Assembly: GCF_037038585.1 (NCBI RefSeq)
Contig: NC_092522.1
Span: 52,329,661 to 52,393,660, forward strand
DNA from: Patagioenas fasciata
Taxonomy: Eukaryota; Chordata; Aves; Columbiformes; Columbidae
Reading direction: 5' to 3'
Length of the DNA: 64,000 nt
Positions within the stretch are counted from its first letter, which is position 1, and the number at the start of each line of letters is the position of its first letter. This document shows, one piece after another, positions 56,101 through 64,000 of this stretch. The notes beneath the pieces are model-generated. The model was not told the DNA's origin. It did no database searches and was given only the letters and a program-made list of their open reading frames with translations. Made by a program: the position numbers and the translations under genes.

Positions 56101-58498
56101 CCTCTTCTGTTCTCCAGATTTTAAAATCTAGGTAATGCATAAGATACCTTTTTAAACCCCAATGATATTCATCTTCTAAAATAGGGACTGTTTTCACAGA
56201 AAAAATAACATTTGTATTTTCACTTATCCACTAGTCTGATGAGAGAAAAATGCACTTCCATGATGCAAGTGAAAGCAAGCTTATTATTGTGAACCTAAAC
56301 AGCCCTAGATCAAATAAGCTAAGCTTTTGTAACTTGGAGTTTCCTTTTTTTTTTTTCTTTATTCTTTCTTTCTTTTTGTTTATTTACTTTTGTCCTGGGA
56401 AGAACAACACAGTTACCAGTACTGCTACCAGGCCCTTTGACATTCTTCTTGTGAGATGCTAAAGTTTGTCTTCACTGGTGAAAAATGTGTGGCTTTGTGC
56501 TAGGGTAGTTGGCAAACTTGGGTTGTCCTGAGGATTTGTGAGGTGAATTTGCCAAGGTTAGCTCCCTTAATGACTTCAGGAAGTTTGCCCCAGGGTAAAT
56601 CAGTGTCACATCTTCCCAGAGGTGATGCTTTGCTCTTACCTTGGGGCGGGCTGTGTGTGTTGTCATACTGAGAGAGATGGCCTGTGCTGCAAAAGAGCCT
56701 GGAGTGGGCTGATGAAGGAAGGGGATCATCTGCTGGCTTGGGTGTCAGGCCTGGTCAGAAGCAGCTGTCAGGACCTGGGTTGAGGCTAGTGGAGGTAAGA
56801 TTCATCTCTATGGTCCAGATGAGCTTTCACAAATTTCCCTAATGGTGGAATTGCTGCTGCCGCTCTGATATTGGGGTCCCTAACAGCACAGATCAAAATT
56901 AGCTTATGTTTACCCAGAAATGCTATGATTTCAGCTGTGATTGCAGTGTTTGCATCTCCTACAGAAAACGTGCATTTCCTAATAGTTCAAATACCTAGGA
57001 CCCTTCCTCAAAAAGCATTCAGCCATTGCTTAAGTGGATTCAGTTAGGTCAGGCTAAATGAGCCAAACGTTGTTACTCCCATGTGCTTTTTACAGCTGCC
57101 ATGTGTCAGAATTTAACTGAGCCCATCAAAGTTGACATGAATGGTTAGCAAGTCATTGGGAGAAACCTGGCTTGACTTTGCAGGTGTAGGCTGGCTTCAT
57201 GAGGTTAAGGTTGCTGTTAGGCAGAGGGTAATAAAGACTGTGTTGGTTTCAAAAGATGCTGCTTGAACCAGGAAGACAAGATGGTTTGAGAGCATTGTCT
57301 GAATGACACCCACAGTGACGGAGGACCTCTGCTCAAGTGCCACAGGACACGTGCTCTCCATATCTCACTGCCTCCAGCAAGAATGCCAGTGGTAGTGCAT
57401 TTGTATGTATTTTGTATGTTACACCAGCATGTATATGCATCTACTTGCAACCTGTATTGTTGATTGAACTCTGGTTTTTAGCTAGCCTGTTTTGTGAAGA
57501 TTTAGATGTTCTTCCCTTGAGCCTGCACCCTGGCTTGTTAGGTCATGTAACCAGGAAATAATAGTACATTTGCAGGAGGTACCATAGTTACTTGACTTGT
57601 TGCTATTCTTTCAACACAACGGTAACCAGTCACACAAGCATCACAGCAGAACCCTCAAGACACTGTAACCATCTCCTAGAATTGTTCTCCTCCCTCTGCA
57701 AGAGAATCTGATGTCTGAAGCTGGGAGCCTTCATACATCTCTTCTCAAAGCTGGACTTCTAGTGAGAGGAAGGTGAAAGGTTTCTCACCAACACTGTGGT
57801 CATGTGGACGAGTGAGATTTGAAACAGAACAACTTTGTGTAAACTGTTGTGCCGCAATGGCCACAGTATGTACATGAGGGACAGCATCTCTGGAGTAGTG
57901 CTGGTGCCTCATTTCAGAGAACACTTCATTACTTTTATGGGAATCATTTGAAACCATTTACATGGACACAAGGGCATTTTGAATCATTTGCAATGCAGTC
58001 GTGGGATACCTTTGGGTGGCACTTTGCTTCTGCTCTTCTCATGCTCTGGAGATGGCAGGCTCGGGTGAACAGATGAAACTTGCCCTGTAGAAATGTCGGG
58101 GAAGGGGAGGGGAATCCCTCATTAGCCAACATTCAAATTAATAAACTGCTTTGTAATTTCAGAACTATGCTCATTTATTTGATTTAGCATTAAAAATGGA
58201 AAGGCTGACAGACTTTCTTCAAGCTGACAAATACGAGTAACTAATGATGGACAGTCGAAGGGACTAACTATTGTCAGTACAGCCTTGGGGTGATAAAAAC
58301 AAGTTTAAAGCTGAGAACCTTCCCAGGATAGGAGGAGGTGTTTGACACAGTTTTACTAGTGTTGGGGCACATATGTGCTGCCCAATTGACCAGGCTGGAA
58401 ATATGAATGTATATTTAAAAAAAAAAAAAAGTTGTAAAATGCTCAAATCACACAGATTTTTTTTAATTTTTTTTTAACAGCACAAAAATCCTTGTGTG

Positions 58499-58520
58499 TT
58501 TTTTTTTTTTTTTTTTTTTT
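58499..58520 (+). repeat. T22 homopolymer
   Basis: A pure T run, with further T-rich stretches 25-60 bases upstream (58457-58475). Confidence 0.9.
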
Positions 58521-61500
58521 AAGTTGCATTAAAACAGCACTTAATAAAAGGAAGATATTTCTGTGTCAGCAGGTTAAGAAAAGTCAGTACTTTTCAGGAT
58601 TTTTAGTTCAAGTTCAAATGCAAATCACTTGTGTGTTGTTTTTCTTTTTTCCTATTTTTCTTTTTTTTTCCTCCCTTTTTTCTTCTCCCTTCCTCCCTTT
58701 CTCATCTGTGATTTGTAAGCAGAAGACATTTTTTCTTTTTAGTGGCTGATTATGAAAGTTGTTCTAATCTATTTTTGTTGTTCAAGAAATATGAAAAAGA
58801 GAGTTGAAATGGTGAAAAACAAAGTTGCTTGGGGGGAGATGATGTATAGAATACTTGTTTGAATGTGTGGTTTAATTCTTAAGATGCTACTACATGTAAC
58901 TTCTGGAATTTTTTTATGGTAACTGTAAACTAGGATATATACATGGTTGAGATTAGTCTTACCTACTTTTTTTTTCCTCTTTGTTTTTCTTTTATAAGTT
59001 TTGCAGGTGTCATTTATATGAAATTGAAAGATTTAACTTCAAAATATCTTTGAAGTTGACAAATAAAGAAGATCTCTCTCAAAGATTTCCATGAGATGTA
59101 GCAAGCTATTGAAATACATGCTGCCAATTTCTGTGCTCCATGACTTTGATACCAGGTTTGTTTTCATGTCCCAGTAATTTAAGCATGTTTGCAACTGAGT
59201 GACCTTATTTTGCATATAAGATTACCAGTGAAGAGTAAAAGCTGCTCCTAGTTACTCAAAAAGGCTTAGCTTCTGTCTTGATCTTTTGAAAGTTACTTTG
59301 AGAGACACTGATGAAAACAATAGTCTAACTTTGCAAGACATTTTTGTCTGAACTTTTAATTAAAAATACTTACTCTGATTGTCTCCTTGTGCGAGAGGGA
59401 GATAAATCTTCTGCTTAAGAGGGCTAATATATCTGGTGCCACATATCAGGTTGTCTCTACAGGTCCCTGTTAAAGTAGAGTTGTAGGCTTATTAGCATCC
59501 TATTAATATGTGCATAAAATGTAGTCTGTGTCTGAGCCCAAATACACAAGCTGGGAAATCAAAGAGAAATCCTTCACACCTTTTGCTGGCTTCATCCTGA
59601 ACTTTTATTTATCTTGAAACAACTTCCTTAAGAGAATTTCCTCTTCTAAAGGAAACACTTTCCTCCATACTTAACAGTGGAATACTGCATTGAATTATTT
59701 TTGGAGCGACATTTAGAGAGAATTGTTTTAATCGTGACATATGAATCTTAATTTTGACTTGTGTAAAATATTAATCGCTTCAAAAAGTATTGAACCATCT
59801 AAGGCTTTTTTCTTTGTAGGAAAAGTCTAGGGGCATGTTGAGTAGAGAATATATTTACTTGTATTTTATCAAATGTTTGTAATGAAGGGACTGTAAAGAC
59901 TGCATTTTTACAAATTTTATTTAAGTAAACAATAGCAGCATACTTGTTTCTGAGTACTTGAGTGCTGTATATATACTGCAAAATTACTTCTAAAACTCAG
60001 ATTGGTTTAATACCAACTTAGATAATGCAGTGGAAAAAATGTGTATTTAACACTCTTTGCCATTTAAAATTACTTCCGTGTAGCTTCTGTTAGTAAGCAG
60101 TTGATTTAGGCTGTATTAGTGTAAGTCACTATCAAACCAAAGTAAGAGATTTGTACAAGTTTAAAATTCACTCTTTAATTTAAGTGTTTTCTAAACCAGT
60201 ACAGCTTGGTGCTCAGACAGAGGCTGTTACAGTTGTAAAGTCATGCAGACTGCAGTCTGATGCTGGTTAAGCACTGTCCTTTTCCCAGGCAGACACAGAA
60301 ACACCCTGTTAATTTTGTCAGGCAGAAAAGAAAAAATACTTTCCGAGTACTGACTCTTTTATATTCACATTGCATTTTGGAAATCTGGTAAGAAGGTTTT
60401 TGTCAGCTTATACGCATCTCTTATAATATTTTACCCTGCAGTAGTAGACTCCCACTTGACTATTACTATTTTTTAACCATTGATGTTGTAGGAGTTCAGT
60501 GGCAGCTGGCTGTGGAAAAGTGCATTTCCTAACTGATCTTGGCTCAAGCTGGTTTGAGAAGTTGTGCCTGAGAGCCTGGCCTGGGCTCCAGAACCATCTG
60601 GATGAACTGTCAGGAATTGTGGTGCTCTGTGCACGGTGTGGCCAGAATGGGAATCGTATCCAGGATGGCATTTGTGCAAAGCAAGTTGAGAGTTGCAGGT
60701 GGGGAGTGGGTAGGATGGATCCTTGCACACGCTATTTTATCTGGTGCATGGCAAAATCTCAAGCGTGTCTCATGCACTATTAGGAATTGTTTAAAAAATA
60801 GGGAATTCTGTTAAAGCTTGAGGGTTGAGAGAAAATACATTTGGCAATGGAAGGTGAAGTGCATGCTTTTAAAATCAGACCATTGATTTATTCATTTAAA
60901 TAAATCTAATTTAGCATTTCAGAAACAGTTTCCAATAACCACCCAAAATCTATTTTTCTATGTTTTTCTTCAAGATTTTTTTTTTTTTTAAAGAAACATT
61001 TTTCCCCTTCATTTCCCTGACTTGCAGCTGCCAGTGAAAGTGTCCCCTGCATTGCCTGCAGCCTGGTGCCTGCTGGTGACTGTGCTGCAGAACCAGCGTG
61101 AGCAGCCCTCAGGGAAGCTCTTCCCACACCAGTGTGCCAATGGCTCTGGAAGCCTGGGTGGAAAAGTCACTGTATCCAATTACGAAGTTGTAATTCGGAT
61201 TTGTGAAAGTATGCTAATGCTTCTTTTTACAGGAGTTCCTCACACGTTATTACTTCGGGCTTCATGTTGCTGTTTCCCACTGTATGTTAATGTCAAATAA
61301 ATATGTGGGTGACCAGGAAATATAGGCTTCCTCTGCCTGGGCCTGCATATACAAAATGGTTGAACTTGTAGCCTTGTCAACAATGTCATGGGGGCCTTGA
61401 AGTCTACAAAAAAGTCAGCTCAAGTTTTTTTTCTCTTCCACTATCTTAAGCTTGTTTAAAGTGAATATTTTCCACAGTGAGTTGTATGCATCAATATATC

Positions 61501-64000
61501 ACCAATCAGACTAATATGGAAATAAAATAAAATTAAAAACAAAACAAATCATGCTTATTTTTTTTTCCTGCTCAAGAGCTATCTATGGAGTAGACCACAT
61601 TTGTAGAGATGAGTAGGTGTAAGTAAGTAAGGTGTTGTAAAGGCCTGTATGTGTCTAATTGCACTTCTGTTCATTGACAAGCATGTCTGCATGGACATGG
61701 GGGGCCCTGGATGGTTTTGAGTACAGAGCAGGGAAACAGCAGTGGTGATGAAAATAAGCACATTTAAATAAGTAACTATGGTTGCTGACAAACTTAAAAT
61801 CAGTTTTATCCCTACCATTTTAAACTGGAAATACTTGGAATACATTAAAATACTAATATTAACATAGCAAAAGTCTTTACAGCTAATTATTTCAGACCTG
61901 CAATGTACTTTGAAGTGAGCCTCCAGCTGTCCCCCCTTGGCACTTGGCAGCTCACATCACAGAGCAGGGTTGATGTCAGATGGATGGAGGATGTGCTTCG
62001 CCTCATGCATGCCACCTGCTAGAGGATGTTTCTGTCCATAGATCCAGATTAGGGGTAGCCCAAAGTGAAAATCCCAAAGCAGATGTTGGGTCCTCAGCAC
62101 TGACTTTCATTCTGGAGGTTCAGCTTCCACTGTGCTGTGCTAATGTATACGTGGCCAGAGACATGTACCCAGAATCTGCTCATTTCATTGCTCTTAAAGT
62201 GTCTGCAGTGCATCTTAGGAGGTGTGAAATTCTTGATCCTGTTCAATCATTTGTAAAGATGGACTCTGTAAAACTGTATTAGGACTTAAAATCTCTAATT
62301 TGGATGTGTGATACATTGATACATGACCAAATAATCCGTCATTTTTGGTCTTGACACATATTTACTTTAAGCAAATAAAATAACCTAGACTACAGGTTTG
62401 GTTGTGGCAGTTTGTGTTAGGAAAAAAAAAAAAAGTCTGTAGGAGTAAAGGATGGTAACTTTGGAATTTTTCCTCAGGTGCTTTCTTCAGAAGAAAAAAA
62501 AAAAAATTGGGAATATTGAGGAGGAAGGGGAAAGAACTGACTGCAGGGGAAACTGAGTGTAGGGTTCTGCTTTAGTAGAGGACCTGCCAGTAACTGTTTC
62601 TCTGGTTGTAGTAGGTATTACGAGAAAACCCTCACAGAGTATGTCTGCAGCGAAGCAAGGCATTTAAATATGTGCTTTAATGCTTCAAGTTCACTACCTT
62701 TCTGAACCCAAATCTCGCAGTTGCTCTGCATAGGAATGTGTATATGTAATAGGTTATGGAGAGCGGAAAGAAGTGGGTGTGAACAGCGTAGATGCTGCTT
62801 TGCTGCACTCACTGCCTGCAGATGCCCAGGCTGTGGCTGTCTGTGAGCTTGCACCGTTGGAAGCTGGCGCTGCAAAACTGTAGCCTCTGAGCTGTTGATC
62901 TCCGTGGTGTTTCCCAGTGTTTCTGTTTTATGGTCCTTCTACATCTCTGTAGACTTCCCAGTGCCTGAATTACTGGAGTGCAGCACCAGGCTGGTGAAAT
63001 GGTTATAAACCAACAAGGAAATAAAGCTTTTGCTCCTTTCCTGAACCATTTTGGGTTTCATTAGGATTATTAGCATGACAGGGTTATAGCTATGTTTACA
63101 GAAACACAAAATCTGAAATACTGTATGTAGGCCGTTGTTTTAGTTGTGACCACGACAGTTATTTATTAATGTTTAAATATCAATATAGTGCTGGTAGGTA
63201 TCTGTGAATGTCTTCAACCAGCCACAGTAATGCAGTGAAAGGCAAATGGCATGTCTACATTTTACTTGCTTTGTGAGACCAGGCTCTGACTTCTAGAATT
63301 GATAGGCACATTCAGTCAGGTGCTCACTTAATCACATTTTTAAGCTTTCTCTCCATTTTGAAAATAATTGACATGAGAAAATCCTAAACACGTAGGTGGT
63401 AGGAAATTAACAGAGTAAAACAGTAAATGCACTGTTTGCCCCTTTCTCAACGTGGTTTTGAGTTTAGTTAATTCAGGGCTTATGAAGTAGCACATTGCCT
63501 TTCCTGTGCAGGGAGAAACTGGGCACCTCAAGATTGTGTATGTTACTGGCACAAATCTGAATTTTTAAATTCCTTTGACAGCTAGCCTTGCAAGTATGCC
63601 AGGTGTGAATTTCATCAAAGTATTAAACATATTTCCCTATTTAAAGTAAATATTAGTGATTTAAAGCAACTCGCAAACTAAAGGAAGTAGAAGAAAATCA
63701 GTGTCCAGTTGATCTGAGTAGTATTTTGCTCTGAGGTTTTCATCTGTGTGGACTTACCTACATTTATAAGTAGTAAATGGTGGCATATGCTCAGCTAGCA
63801 TTGAGAAAAATAAACGGTGCTATCTGTTTCAGTAGTGCAAGAGGTACAATTGAGACCTGCTACTAACAAAAGCTGGTTTTACTGTTTGCATTAATATTAT
63901 GCTAAACACCATGGTGCAGTGAGCTAAACAAGGTCCTCCTGTGGATTCGTGCCTCAAGACAGCTCTGTTGGCTTCTTCTCTGGGGTGATGCCATGTTCCC

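Larger units (their letters stand above)
52113..64000. other. Gene-poor intergenic region, right part
   Basis: No known exon is recognised in these 11.9 kb. Simple repeats include T22 at 52825-52846, an A/C tract at 53069-53130, T22 at 58499-58520 and a pyrimidine-rich stretch at 58.64-58.70 kb. The longest frame of note is a minus-strand open stretch at about 53604-54305 with one stop. The rest is AT-rich DNA without features that I can support. Confidence 0.5.

Noticed and set aside
32936-64000. Search for TBXT (brachyury) T-box exons expected by synteny
   Set aside because: None of the conserved T-box segments was recognised on either strand. The gene probably lies beyond the right edge.

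Overview
The window is vertebrate nuclear DNA, most likely from a bird. It is AT-rich, with multi-kilobase introns and consensus GT-AG splice sites. It also carries chicken-repeat-1 (CR1) LINE 3' ends with the (ATTCTRTG)n tail typical of avian and other sauropsid genomes, and an avian-type retroviral LTR. No prokaryotic organisation is present: most open frames here are chance frames, and the real genes are assembled from short exons.

Three genes lie head to tail on the + strand. At the left edge are the last three coding exons of MPC1 (mitochondrial pyruvate carrier 1; exons at 150-246, 1889-2021 and 2756-2774), whose start lies off the window. SFT2D1, a four-helix SFT2-family vesicle-transport protein, is complete in eight exons between 10600 and 28787 and encodes 159 residues. 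PRR18 (proline-rich 18), with a single coding exon in a CpG island, occupies about 31689-32507. The order and shared orientation MPC1 - SFT2D1 - PRR18 match human 6q27, where TBXT (brachyury) is the next gene beyond PRR18. No T-box exon was recognised here, so the right half is read as the long PRR18-TBXT intergenic interval.

Layout: 1-3.7 kb MPC1 exons and 3'UTR; 3.7-10.3 kb intergenic, with two RFX X-box-like motifs near 7.0-7.2 kb; 10.3-11.0 kb CpG-island promoter and exon 1 of SFT2D1, with ETS and CTCF-like motifs; 10.7-28.8 kb SFT2D1, with a 5'-truncated CR1 in intron 3 and a strong CTCF-like motif in intron 2; 28.8-31.3 kb 3'UTR and spacer; 31.3-32.9 kb PRR18; 33.1-33.6 and 37.9-38.35 kb two further GC-rich islands without a recognisable gene; 38-64 kb gene-poor DNA with simple repeats, a CR1 tail, a G-quadruplex candidate, a reverse CTCF-like motif and one complete solo LTR.

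The genes do not form a pathway. MPC1 acts in the inner mitochondrial membrane, SFT2D1 in Golgi/endosomal membranes, and PRR18 is a poorly characterised vertebrate protein. The most notable points are a GC-AG intron that sets the C-terminus of MPC1, a possible convergent CTCF arrangement around SFT2D1-PRR18, the intact solo LTR, and two orphan GC islands upstream of the expected TBXT locus. I did not find a convincing previously undescribed biological system.
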